Shown piece by piece: positions 1-5,723 of a DNA stretch of 32,270 nt. The stretch is from an uncultured Bacilli bacterium. Lineage in GTDB: Bacteria; Bacillota_I; Bacilli_A; RF39; UBA660. The DNA is taken from the NCBI GenBank assembly GCA_910585915.1, contig CAJUGF010000008.1:1-32270 (forward strand). The letters run 5' to 3'. The translations under genes were made by a program, and so were the position numbers. The first letter of the stretch is position 1; each line of letters opens with the position of its first letter. Below the pieces are notes generated by a model that saw only the letters and a list, made by a program, of their open reading frames with translations, made no database searches and had not been told where the DNA came from.

Positions 1-7
1 AAACAAA

Positions 8-38
8 AAGCGATATACTCTTTTTCAATATATCACTT
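8..38 (-). terminator. Terminator of the minus-strand accessory operon
   Basis: On the minus strand AAGTGATATA (38-29) pairs with TATATCGCTT (17-8), a 10-bp stem with one U-G wobble. It is followed by TTTTTGTTT running to the window edge. This fits a rho-independent terminator about 40 bases past the stop codon at 75. Confidence 0.7.
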
Positions 39-50
39 TGTCAACAATCT

Positions 51-72
51 GAAACAATCTGTTGATTGTTTC
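51..72. other. Perfect hairpin just after the stop codon
   Basis: GAAACAATC (51-59) and GATTGTTTC (64-72) form a perfect 9-bp stem with a 4-base loop. It starts two bases past the stop codon of the 75-851 gene on the minus strand. There is no U tract, so it may be a transcript-stabilising 3' hairpin ahead of the terminator. Confidence 0.5.
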
Positions 73-74
73 TC

Positions 75-851
75 TTAATATATGTTTCCATAAATATTGT
101 CACACTGGAACCCCAATTTACGTAAATAAGCTACATTGCCAATTTTTCCATTTTTATAATTGTAATCATGGCTACCTGTCCAATTGCCATCACAAAATAT
201 ATCTTTTGTAAAAAGTATCAACATGGAAGCGTCAATGTTACTATCTGGTATTGGTAAATGCACACACCGATATCCCCAACCTAATTCATTTTTCCATTGC
301 TCTCCTTCATTTTCACATGCCTTTAGTGTTTTAAAGTCTAGTCTAAAATCAGTTATAACTTTTCTAACGTAACTTGTAATTTCAGAATCAGACCATTCTT
401 TAGATTTGTTAATATTATTATTCGAATTTGATGAAGTGTTTATATTTTTTTCATCTTTATTTGTATCAGTTTTACCATCATTATTTTTAGTATTATTTTG
501 ACTAGGCTGATCACTCGAAATATTTTGCTTAATTTGATCATTAGAAACCTTATTACTTGATTCAGAGTCAGGTATTTTACTAGTTGATGATTTTATTTCT
601 AAATCAGATATTTCATCTTTAACAAAAGTATCATTAGAATTTTGATCTTCAACTTGTGTACTTTCATCTTTTTCAATTTCATCATTATCACTATATAATT
701 CCTTTTGTACAGAATTATCAGAAACGTTAGAAAAAGTGTCTTCATCACTAAGTTTGTGGTAAAAAAAGCTAAAATAAATAGCTAAAGCTGTAATAAGCAA
801 AAAGAATAAACTTAAACTTCCTATAATTAATCGCTTTCGGTCATATATCAT
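75..851 (-). CDS. Membrane-anchored extracellular protein with Ser/Asn-rich stalk and Cys-containing C-terminal domain
   Basis: This 258-aa protein has no family I can name. Residues 8-32 are one strong hydrophobic helix (from LIIGSLSLFF). Residues 33 to about 150 are a low-complexity stalk rich in Ser, Asn, Asp, Glu and Lys, and the last 100 or so residues look folded. The C-terminal part has four Cys (contexts KACEN, YRCVH, IFCDG, FQCDN), which could form disulfides outside the cell. I chose the ATG at 851 because GGAGAT lies 7 bases upstream. The ATG at 902 would add 17 residues without a good ribosome-binding site. It is the last gene of a minus-strand operon that begins with a pilin-like protein, so a role at the cell surface in DNA transfer or adhesion is possible but only inferred. 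Confidence 0.75.
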   Translation of the reverse strand: MIYDRKRLIIGSLSLFFLLITALAIYFSFFYHKLSDEDTFSNVSDNSVQKELYSDNDEIEKDESTQVEDQNSNDTFVKDEISDLEIKSSTSKIPDSESSNKVSNDQIKQNISSDQPSQNNTKNNDGKTDTNKDEKNINTSSNSNNNINKSKEWSDSEITSYVRKVITDFRLDFKTLKACENEGEQWKNELGWGYRCVHLPIPDSNIDASMLILFTKDIFCDGNWTGSHDYNYKNGKIGNVAYLRKLGFQCDNIYGNIY

Positions 852-906
852 AAATTCATCTCCAATCGCCATCAGTCTATAATATATTTTGAAAAAATGC
901 AAATAG

Positions 907-1176
907 TTACTTAAGATATTGTTTTAAAGAATTTAAATCGTCAATTAATTCATTTAAATTACAAAGCACTTCAATATTACTTTTATATTTTAATCGTTTA
1001 GTTTCAAAATATTTTGCTAATGATTCAATGTATTCAATATCACATAAACTATTGTGGAAAAAAATTTTAATAATATCTTCATGATTCAAATCTTTAATGA
1101 TTTCAAAATAAACGACCATATTATATATACGATTGACTAAATCTTTGCTTTTTACAAATTTATATGCTAATTCCAT
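907..1176 (-). CDS. Small unknown protein in the accessory operon
   Basis: This 89-aa protein is probably cytoplasmic, helical, and rich in Lys, Asn, Ile and Leu. I recognise no motif. The start is well supported: GGAGG lies 6 bases before the ATG at 1176. The gene overlaps the 3' end of the preceding gene by 17 bases, which indicates translational coupling. The next gene downstream starts 55 bases after its stop. It has no signal peptide or membrane helix. Its position between another small unknown protein and a membrane-anchored surface protein suggests an accessory component of the same system. Confidence 0.7.
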   Translation of the reverse strand: MELAYKFVKSKDLVNRIYNMVVYFEIIKDLNHEDIIKIFFHNSLCDIEYIESLAKYFETKRLKYKSNIEVLCNLNELIDDLNSLKQYLK

Positions 1177-1564
1177 ATGTAACCTCCTGTATTAAATCTT
1201 CAAATTCTGTAATAGTTTCATTATCAAAAGAATCAAAAGAGCAAGAAGAAAATAAATCGAAATCTATTTTATGTTCAAAAAGTAATTTATGAAAAACACC
1301 ATCAATTGATTCAATATTGCAAGATTGTGATGCACGACAAAACAAATCCATTCTATAAATAAAATCTTGGATTTTAGAAAAGATCAAGTCATTATCAGAG
1401 CCAAAAATAATTTGATAATTATCAACAAAATCTTCATATAAAGTAATATTATGTTTCTTAAATAAGGACTCGATACTCTTAGGATTAGTTAAAGTGATAT
1501 TTTCAATTTTTCCTTCTTTGATGATCGCATTAATTTCTTTATTAAAGTTTTTTCGAGATATCAT
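1160..1564 (-). CDS. Unknown acidic cytoplasmic protein, translationally coupled
   Basis: This 134-aa protein has no membrane segment and many Asp, Glu, Phe and Ile residues. No family is recognised. The start at 1564 (MISRKN) is preferred over the ATG at 1585, because ATG 1564-1562 overlaps the TGA of the upstream pilin-like gene as ATGA, and AGGA lies about 8 bases upstream. The gene also overlaps the following gene by 17 bases. The tight overlaps on both sides imply that these products are made in fixed proportions and may act together. Confidence 0.7.
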   Translation of the reverse strand: MISRKNFNKEINAIIKEGKIENITLTNPKSIESLFKKHNITLYEDFVDNYQIIFGSDNDLIFSKIQDFIYRMDLFCRASQSCNIESIDGVFHKLLFEHKIDFDLFSSCSFDSFDNETITEFEDLIQEVTYGISI

Positions 1565-1800
1565 TTGAAATATCCTAAAATCCAACTAACAAATTGGCTT
1601 GATATTAAACAAGATATAGCTGCAATAATAGTATTTTTTATTTTTCGATCATAACTAGCTTTCTGATTATCATCTGAAGATGCCATTTTTAAAGCAAAGT
1701 CCTTGGCAACAAAAAAAGTAGTGCATCCTATTACTAACCATTTAATGTAATTCATAGCATCATTAGCTAAAGCTAAAATACTATTAATAATATCATCTAT
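1561..1800 (-). CDS. Small two-helix pilin-like membrane protein, probably starting at ATA
   Basis: The protein is 79 aa if translation starts at ATA 1800-1798. Hydrophobic segments lie near residues 17-36 (from YIKWLVIGC) and 56-77 (from TIIAAISCLI). They are separated by a polar turn containing SSDDNQKASYDRK. This layout resembles the short VirB2/TrbC- or Maff2-like conjugation pilin proteins of Gram-positive elements, but the identity is inferred from layout only. AAAGGAGG at 1815-1808 is followed by 7 bases and then ATA, while the first in-frame ATG (1755) has no ribosome-binding site. The 15 codons between ATA and that ATG encode a plausible amphipathic N-terminus (DDIINSILALANDA). It is the first gene after a hairpin terminator, so its expression probably depends on readthrough. 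Confidence 0.65.
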   Translation of the reverse strand: MDDIINSILALANDAMNYIKWLVIGCTTFFVAKDFALKMASSDDNQKASYDRKIKNTIIAAISCLISSQFVSWILGYFK

Positions 1801-1807
1801 TAAGATT

Positions 1808-1815
1808 CCTCCTTT
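1808..1815 (-). promoter_or_regulatory. Strong ribosome-binding site facing an ATA codon
   Basis: AAAGGAGG on the minus strand is followed by AATCTTA and then ATA at 1800. The spacing is ideal for initiation, and there is no ATG, GTG or TTG in the reading frame until the ATG at 1755. Confidence 0.7.
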
Positions 1816-1821
1816 AAATTA

Positions 1822-1848
1822 ATAAAAAACACGCATTGACTTGCGTGT
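1822..1848 (-). terminator. Terminator after the ArpU-like gene
   Basis: On the minus strand ACACGCA and TGCGTGT form a 7-bp stem with a 6-base loop, directly followed by a T run. It sits 12 bases past the stop at 1861 and just upstream of the ribosome-binding site of the pilin-like gene. It may therefore set the ratio between the two parts of the operon. Confidence 0.75.
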
Positions 1849-1860
1849 ATAAATTGTGTT

Positions 1861-2328
1861 TTAAGCTTTTAATACCGCTACATCCAAAGCTCTTGCAAGC
1901 TTTAAAATACAGCTTTCTTTAATAGTTTTTAACAAATAAGTAGTAGTATTTAACTTCTCAGCACATTGATATTCTTTTAATTGCTTAGAATATAGCACTT
2001 CTGTAAAAAATACCAATTCCTCATAATTAAGAACCTCAAGAGCATTAGCAAATTTATTGTAATACATTTTTACTTCTTCTAGTGTATCCAATTTCTTTGC
2101 CACACTATCTCCAACCTTATCAGATATGGTATAGGTGGAAAAATAAATCTTGTAATCTTGGGTTATTTTGGGTGGCATTAAATTAAAATATTTACATTGA
2201 AGATCAATAAACTTATTAATTTCTTCTGAAACTTTTTGCAAACTCTTATCAACATCATATAAATACACATAAGGAAAAAATGGGATGTTGACAAATTCTG
2301 GTTTTACATTGGCATTAAATTGTAACAT
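1861..2328 (-). CDS. ArpU-like helix-turn-helix protein (tentative)
   Basis: This is a 155-aa protein. The last 60 or so residues (from LNYEELVFFTEVLY to LKLARALDVAVLKA) read like a sigma-70 region 4 type helix-turn-helix: a helix, a turn, the segment CAEKLNTTTYLLKTIKESC, and a final helix ending in a Lys/Leu/Ala-rich tail. This pattern is seen in ArpU-type phage late regulators, where the HTH is also C-terminal. The N-terminal half is unassigned. The ATG at 2328 follows AAAGGAGGG by about 11 bases, and an in-frame TGA lies just upstream, which fixes the start. A consensus promoter 170 bases upstream and a terminator right after the gene frame it. Family assignment is by resemblance only. Confidence 0.55.
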   Translation of the reverse strand: MLQFNANVKPEFVNIPFFPYVYLYDVDKSLQKVSEEINKFIDLQCKYFNLMPPKITQDYKIYFSTYTISDKVGDSVAKKLDTLEEVKMYYNKFANALEVLNYEELVFFTEVLYSKQLKEYQCAEKLNTTTYLLKTIKESCILKLARALDVAVLKA

Positions 2329-2358
2329 ATTTCATCAAACCCTCCTTTAAAAAGACAA

Positions 2359-2392
2359 AAGAGAGAATTATATTTCTATATACTTCTCTCTT
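2359..2392 (-). promoter_or_regulatory. Leader hairpin with U tract, possible attenuator
   Basis: AAGAGAGAA (2359-2367) and TTCTCTCTT (2384-2392) form a perfect 9-bp stem. On the minus strand the stem is followed by TTTTGTCTTTTT, which resembles a terminator. It lies inside the leader between the promoter (2497-2525) and the ArpU-like gene, where it could cause conditional termination. Confidence 0.5.
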
Positions 2393-2415
2393 AATTAAGA
2401 TTACAAGAAAATGTT

Positions 2416-2466
2416 TTATTTATGAAATTGCTTCATAAAATTGCCACACCGATAACCCCCCAACAT
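2416..2466 (-). CDS. Possible 16-residue leader peptide
   Basis: A short frame in the leader RNA reads MLGGYRCGNFMKQFHK and ends with TAA at 2418-2416. It starts about 24 bases after the likely transcription start and precedes a terminator-like hairpin, the usual order of an attenuation leader. No clear ribosome-binding site is visible. A second overlapping 13-codon frame also exists, so this is speculative. Confidence 0.2.
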   Translation of the reverse strand: MLGGYRCGNFMKQFHK

Positions 2467-2467
2467 A

Positions 2468-2483
2468 GATTCATATCTGAATC
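2468..2483. other. Small hairpin at the 5' end of the leader RNA
   Basis: GATTCA-tatc-TGAATC is a perfect 6-bp inverted repeat immediately downstream of the probable transcription start of the minus-strand promoter. It could be a 5' stabilising stem or a repressor site. Confidence 0.4.
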
Positions 2484-2496
2484 TTGTTAAGATTTC

Positions 2497-2525
2497 ATTT
2501 TAAAATATTTCTGCTATTTTGTCAA
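2497..2525 (-). promoter_or_regulatory. Consensus sigma-A promoter of the minus-strand accessory operon
   Basis: On the minus strand TTGACA (2525-2520) and TAAAAT (2502-2497) are separated by exactly 17 bases. It is the only strong promoter seen for the genes from 2328 down to 75, and it gives a leader of about 160 bases. Confidence 0.75.
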
Positions 2526-2861
2526 ATTTCAGCACCTCCAATAAAAAAATGAATTTCTCTGTGTAGAAAAAATTCATTTAACCACATTATACCTATGCTT
2601 CAAAAAAAGTAAAGGAAATGCAATTGTAAGCTCAGTTTAAATTAATTGAAAATACCTAAAAATAAATTAAAAAATAGATTAAAAAAAGAAATAAATAAAT
2701 TTTAAAGTAAAAAAATCTTTCCTTATAATAAAAGCAGGAATTTTTATAATTCATTCCTGCTCTAAAAAGTTGTTAAGACATTTTATGTCAACATTTGCGT
2801 ATACCTACACGATTCAAACATATTTAAATTCTTGTTTGAGAAAATATCGACGGGTGAAAAT
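2526..2861. other. Non-coding control region between the operon and the first repressor gene
   Basis: This extremely AT-rich gap has no supported gene. It contains the terminator above, a second hairpin (GCAGGAAT 2734-2741 with ATTCCTGC 2753-2760, followed by TTTTATTAT on the minus strand), and the small palindrome GACAT-ttt-ATGTC at 2777-2789. The palindrome lies 72 bases before the repressor start codon and could be its operator. Confidence 0.45.
2541..2578 (-). terminator. Minus-strand terminator upstream of the operon promoter
   Basis: AATGAATTT (2548-2556) pairs with AAATTCATT (2570-2578), and the minus strand continues with a T run. It would insulate the operon promoter from transcription entering from the right. 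No gene upstream of it on this strand is evident, so its source transcript is unknown. Confidence 0.55.
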
Positions 2862-3299
2862 ATGTTCAATTTAAGAGATGCAAGAGAGTATGAGGGGTAC
2901 TCAATGAGCCAACTTGCAAATAAACTAAATAAATCAAAGAGTGCTTATGCAAGATGGGAAAGTGAAAAAGACATAATTCCTTTAGTGCATCTCGTATCAC
3001 TTGCAAATATATATCAACTAAATATTGACTTTTTAATCGGTTTAACTGATAAAAGAATAAAAGTTTCATCACTTAGAGAACTGGATAGAAATATAATATC
3101 AACTAATTTAAAGAAAGTACGAAAAGATCAAAGTCAAAAATCATTTGCAAAAGAATTTCATGTCGCGAATTCAACAATCTCAAGATATGAAAATCAGCAA
3201 CTTTTAATATCTACGTCTTGTTTATTAGATATATGTAAGAAAAAACATATATCAGTTGATTGGTTCTTAGGATTTTCGAATAATCAAATGATTAATTAA
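2862..3299 (+). CDS. Tandem-HTH XRE-type repressor 1
   Basis: This 145-aa DNA-binding protein has two Cro/C1-type helix-turn-helix domains in one chain. The first covers about residues 1-62 (from MFNLRDAREYEGYSMSQL to FLIGLTD), and the second about residues 82-140 (from ISTNLKKVRKDQSQKSFA to WFLGFS). The ATG at 2862 is preceded by GGGTGA, while the upstream in-frame TTG at 2832 would add ten residues not shared with the paralogue. The protein at 4186-4629 has the same two-domain plan and clear similarity, e.g. NIYQLNIDFLIGLTD against NIYRVKLDYLLGLTD. It probably controls the accessory region. No peptidase or ligand domain is attached. Confidence 0.85.
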   Translation: MFNLRDAREYEGYSMSQLANKLNKSKSAYARWESEKDIIPLVHLVSLANIYQLNIDFLIGLTDKRIKVSSLRELDRNIISTNLKKVRKDQSQKSFAKEFHVANSTISRYENQQLLISTSCLLDICKKKHISVDWFLGFSNNQMIN

Positions 3300-3825
3300 A
3301 TTTATCATAAATTTTAGAAAATCTTATTTCGCTATAAGGAATATAAAAGAACTTATATTGCCATATATTTTTTGCTTTATTCTTGTCTTGTGATATTTGA
3401 ATAATTAAGTTTTTAAGATTTCTCATAGTAATATTATTATCCAAGATGATTATATCTAAATATGTTTCAGATGTATTAATTGAATCGCAAAACAACTGAA
3501 ACGTATTTTTTTTTATATAGTTAACATCTTTAATTGAAAGAGTATTATTTTCTATATATCTTCTTAAAAATCCATTTCCGCCATTGCATGCTTTTTTTAT
3601 TTGTTTAAGATTCAAATTAATAATTATTTCTTTTAAGTCTTTATATAAGTTTTCATTCATTGATGACTGAATATCCGTGTTTTTTATAACAAGTATTTTT
3701 GAATTTATATTTATTGTTTTAAAGCGAACATAGTGAGTTAAAATAAGTTCCAAAAGAAAATCTTCATTGTAGTTGAAGCTTCGTAGTTCAAAATCATAAT
3801 AATGATCTGGTAGAATTTTAGAGAT
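3292..3825 (-). CDS. Unknown 177-aa protein, probably starting at ATC
   Basis: This is a Lys/Ile/Asn-rich protein of unknown family and probably cytoplasmic. The frame is open from 3825. AAGGAGG at 3840-3834 sits 8 bases before ATC at 3825-3823, and no ATG, GTG or TTG occurs in frame before the TTG at 3753. That TTG has no ribosome-binding site and would drop 24 codons that read like protein (DHYYDFELRSFNYNEDFLLE). I therefore place the start at ATC, the second non-ATG start in this small region. Its end overlaps the end of repressor 1 by 8 bases, converging. A function cannot be given. Confidence 0.6.
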   Translation of the reverse strand: MSKILPDHYYDFELRSFNYNEDFLLELILTHYVRFKTININSKILVIKNTDIQSSMNENLYKDLKEIIINLNLKQIKKACNGGNGFLRRYIENNTLSIKDVNYIKKNTFQLFCDSINTSETYLDIIILDNNITMRNLKNLIIQISQDKNKAKNIWQYKFFYIPYSEIRFSKIYDKFN

Positions 3826-3833
3826 TTTGGTTA

Positions 3834-3840
3834 CCTCCTT
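3834..3840 (-). promoter_or_regulatory. Strong ribosome-binding site facing an ATC codon
   Basis: AAGGAGG on the minus strand is followed by TAACCAAA and then ATC at 3825. The in-frame TAG just upstream of the site rules out a longer frame with another start. Confidence 0.65.
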
Positions 3841-3866
3841 CTAGTTATAAAAAAGCACAGCTGACT

Positions 3867-4103
3867 TTAAAGAAGTTTTCCACATTCTAAACAATGTAGA
3901 GTGTTTGTAGATAAATCTCTAAATTGAATTGAAAAATTATCCCAATATGTATTTCCATCATCTCTTTTTTTGACTGCTACATCAACGTCTATATTACTTA
4001 AAGGGATATTAGTTTTGTTGTTAATATAATCTTTAACCATAGAATAGATTTCTGTTTCATCCTCAACCGTTGTAACATTTGAATTTGATTTACTACCTTT
4101 CAT
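3867..4103 (-). CDS. Small unknown protein with C-terminal CxxC
   Basis: This 78-aa acidic protein ends in HCLECGKLL, a CxxC pair that could bind metal or be redox-active. There is no membrane segment or signal peptide. The start at 4103 is bounded by an in-frame TGA five codons upstream but has no clear ribosome-binding site. It lies in the same direction as, and 41 bases before the ribosome-binding site of, the ATC-start gene, so the two may be co-transcribed. It is divergent from repressor 2 and may be controlled from the same intergenic DNA. The function is unknown. Confidence 0.5.
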   Translation of the reverse strand: MKGSKSNSNVTTVEDETEIYSMVKDYINNKTNIPLSNIDVDVAVKKRDDGNTYWDNFSIQFRDLSTNTLHCLECGKLL

Positions 4104-4144
4104 ATCAAACGCAACTCATTCCAATATAAACAGACAAATCAAGG

Positions 4145-4187
4145 ATACTACCACAATTTCTGGGAAAATTAAAACTGGTGGTAGTAT
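4145..4187. promoter_or_regulatory. Inverted repeat overlapping the start codon of repressor 2
   Basis: ATACTACCAC (4145-4154) and GTGGTAGTAT (4178-4187) are perfect 10-base arms 23 bases apart. The right arm contains the GGTGG that would serve as ribosome-binding site and the A and T of the ATG at 4186. In RNA the stem would hide the start. In DNA it may be an operator controlling both divergent genes. Confidence 0.6.
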
Positions 4188-4629
4188 GTTGTTTAAACGC
4201 ATAAGAGAACTACGAGAATATGAAGCTTATACAATGCAAGAAGTTGCTGATAAATTAAAGGTGAGCAAAAGCACATACTCTCTATGGGAATATGGAAAGG
4301 ATGTCATTCCATTACCACGAATGATAAAACTCGCAAATATTTATCGTGTAAAGTTGGACTACTTACTAGGTTTAACAGACGATAAAGAAAATAAATATTT
4401 ATATGATCCAATTAACTTAACAGTACTTGGTAATAATTTAAAAAATTTAAGACTAAGATTAAAACAAACACAAAAAGAGTTTGCAAAAAATATCAACACA
4501 TCCAAATCTTCGCTTTCTAATTATGAGCGAGGTGAAACTTTAATAACAATACTTCCTTTATATGAGATATGTCGTTATGCACATATCTCAGCTGAAAAAC
4601 TTATATATAATAACGATAACAATTTTTAA
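4186..4629 (+). CDS. Tandem-HTH XRE-type repressor 2
   Basis: This 147-aa paralogue of the protein at 2862-3299 also has two Cro/C1-type HTH domains. The first covers about residues 1-65 (EAYTMQEVADKLKVSKSTYS, then LDYLLGLTDD), and the second about residues 83-140 (NNLKNLRLRLKQTQKEFAK, then ISAEKLIY). The start codon lies in the right arm of a 10-bp inverted repeat, which suggests self-regulation. It faces away from the CxxC gene at 4103. Two related double-HTH repressors 1.3 kb apart suggest duplication within an element and possibly a two-repressor switch; that role is inferred. Confidence 0.85.
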   Translation: MLFKRIRELREYEAYTMQEVADKLKVSKSTYSLWEYGKDVIPLPRMIKLANIYRVKLDYLLGLTDDKENKYLYDPINLTVLGNNLKNLRLRLKQTQKEFAKNINTSKSSLSNYERGETLITILPLYEICRYAHISAEKLIYNNDNNF

Positions 4630-4731
4630 ACATATTAATTCGTTGTTTATATCTGAGTTTTTCTCCTTTCTACCTAACTACTATTAGGATAGTTTAATAT
4701 TATCATTTTCCTTTTGTATAAGTCAAACAAA

Positions 4732-4751
4732 TAAGTCGTGAGCGCGACTTA
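4732..4751. promoter_or_regulatory. Operator-like palindrome upstream of the short XRE gene
   Basis: TAAGTCG-tgagcg-CGACTTA has perfect 7-base arms and is unusually GC-rich for its surroundings. It sits at the -35 position of the extended -10 promoter at 4768-4776, as expected for a repressor site. Confidence 0.55.
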
Positions 4752-4767
4752 GAAATTACTATTCATT

Positions 4768-4776
4768 TGCTAAAAT
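4768..4776 (+). promoter_or_regulatory. Extended -10 promoter of the short XRE gene
   Basis: TGCTAAAAT is a TGn extended -10 element 22 bases upstream of the ATG at 4799. No good -35 box is visible; the palindrome at 4732-4751 occupies that position. Confidence 0.5.
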
Positions 4777-4798
4777 TTTGCATATGAAGGAGGCTTTT

Positions 4799-5038
4799 AT
4801 GACATTAGCGGAGGCGACGGGGAAAAGAATTATTGAATTAGCTAATATTAATGGTTACTCCTTAAAGATACTTTCAGATCTAGCTGGCATTTCACAATCT
4901 ACTGTAAAAAATATGATTTATAATAAAACTCAGCATCCCAGTAGTACAATAGTCTATAAAATTTGTTTATTATTAAATATGGAAATGAAAGAATTTTACA
5001 ATTCCAGCCTATTTAACAATATAGATCTTAAAATATAG
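4799..5038 (+). CDS. Short XRE-family HTH regulator
   Basis: This is a 79-aa single-domain Cro/C1-type DNA-binding protein. The HTH core is IIELANINGYSLKILSDLAG, then ISQSTVKNMIYNKTQHPSS. The start at 4799 follows AAGGAGG by 6 bases; the ATGs at 4778 and 4784 lie before this site. It is about half the length of the two tandem-HTH proteins. The small size, palindromic upstream site and strong ribosome-binding site suit an autoregulated cro-like or antitoxin-like regulator. It is followed by a strong bidirectional terminator. Confidence 0.85.
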   Translation: MTLAEATGKRIIELANINGYSLKILSDLAGISQSTVKNMIYNKTQHPSSTIVYKICLLLNMEMKEFYNSSLFNNIDLKI

Positions 5039-5043
5039 TTTAT

Positions 5044-5076
5044 AAAAAGTGATAAACAAAATTATCACTTTTTTAT
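5044..5076. terminator. Bidirectional terminator between convergent genes
   Basis: AAAAAGTGATA (5044-5054) and TATCACTTTTT (5063-5073) form a perfect 11-bp stem with an 8-base loop and T runs on both strands. It lies between the plus-strand XRE gene and the minus-strand lipoprotein gene. Confidence 0.85.
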
Positions 5077-5136
5077 TTTGGGTATAATTATTTTGATAAG
5101 TACCAACTAATTATAAATGATATCAGAAAAATATTT

Positions 5137-5526
5137 TTATTTTGACTTACAAAATGAATTTTCCATTTGTAAATTTTCATTTCCTATAATAATATCTTCA
5201 TTATAGTTGTTTTCAGAAATTAAGCTATGGCAAACAATTATTTTAATGTTTTCTTTTTGAAAAATTTTTGATCCACCATCCTTGTATGTTTCTATCAATT
5301 TCATTGATGGTAGAAGTGCATCAATAGAGTTTCCAGATATAAAATAGTTTAATATATTTGTATTCTGATTATTTAATTCTATCATTTCATTATCTAAGCA
5401 TGATTTGAAATAAGTATGATTTTGATCTTTGTAAAACTCTTCTAATTCATTACAATTCTTATTTTTGTTTTGCATACATCCAGTTATTGATAACAATAAT
5501 AACAAGATTACACTTATTTTTTTCAT
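5137..5526 (-). CDS. Small lipoprotein of unknown function
   Basis: This 129-aa protein starts MKKISVILLLLLSITGCMQN: a short basic region, a hydrophobic stretch and the lipobox SITGC. It should be lipid-modified by Lgt and tethered outside the membrane. The mature part is hydrophilic, rich in Asn, Glu and Lys, and has further Cys (CNEL, CLDN, CHSL, FCKS), so disulfides are possible. TGAGG lies about 9 bases before the ATG. It is divergent from the secreted caspase-like protein at 5724. A link such as inhibitor or partner is possible but unsupported. Confidence 0.8.
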   Translation of the reverse strand: MKKISVILLLLLSITGCMQNKNKNCNELEEFYKDQNHTYFKSCLDNEMIELNNQNTNILNYFISGNSIDALLPSMKLIETYKDGGSKIFQKENIKIIVCHSLISENNYNEDIIIGNENLQMENSFCKSK

Positions 5527-5723
5527 TTAACTATGCCTCATTTCATTCTTTTATTATCTCATATTGTACATATAATTCAAGACTTTAATTTTGTATATAT
5601 ATTAGATAAAATATAAATAACATAGGTTAGTAGTATTATCAACTTGTCTGAAATGAAGGTCAGGTGATTCAAACAAAATATAAAATATTGTAGTACCAAA
5701 AATATAATAAAAAAGGAGAAAGA

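Noticed and set aside
184..372. Plus-strand frame opposite the accessory surface protein
   Set aside because: It has no ribosome-binding site and lies fully inside a supported minus-strand gene.
1861..2328. Prophage late operon
   Set aside because: The ArpU-like resemblance is weak, and no capsid, terminase or integrase gene is present in the window.
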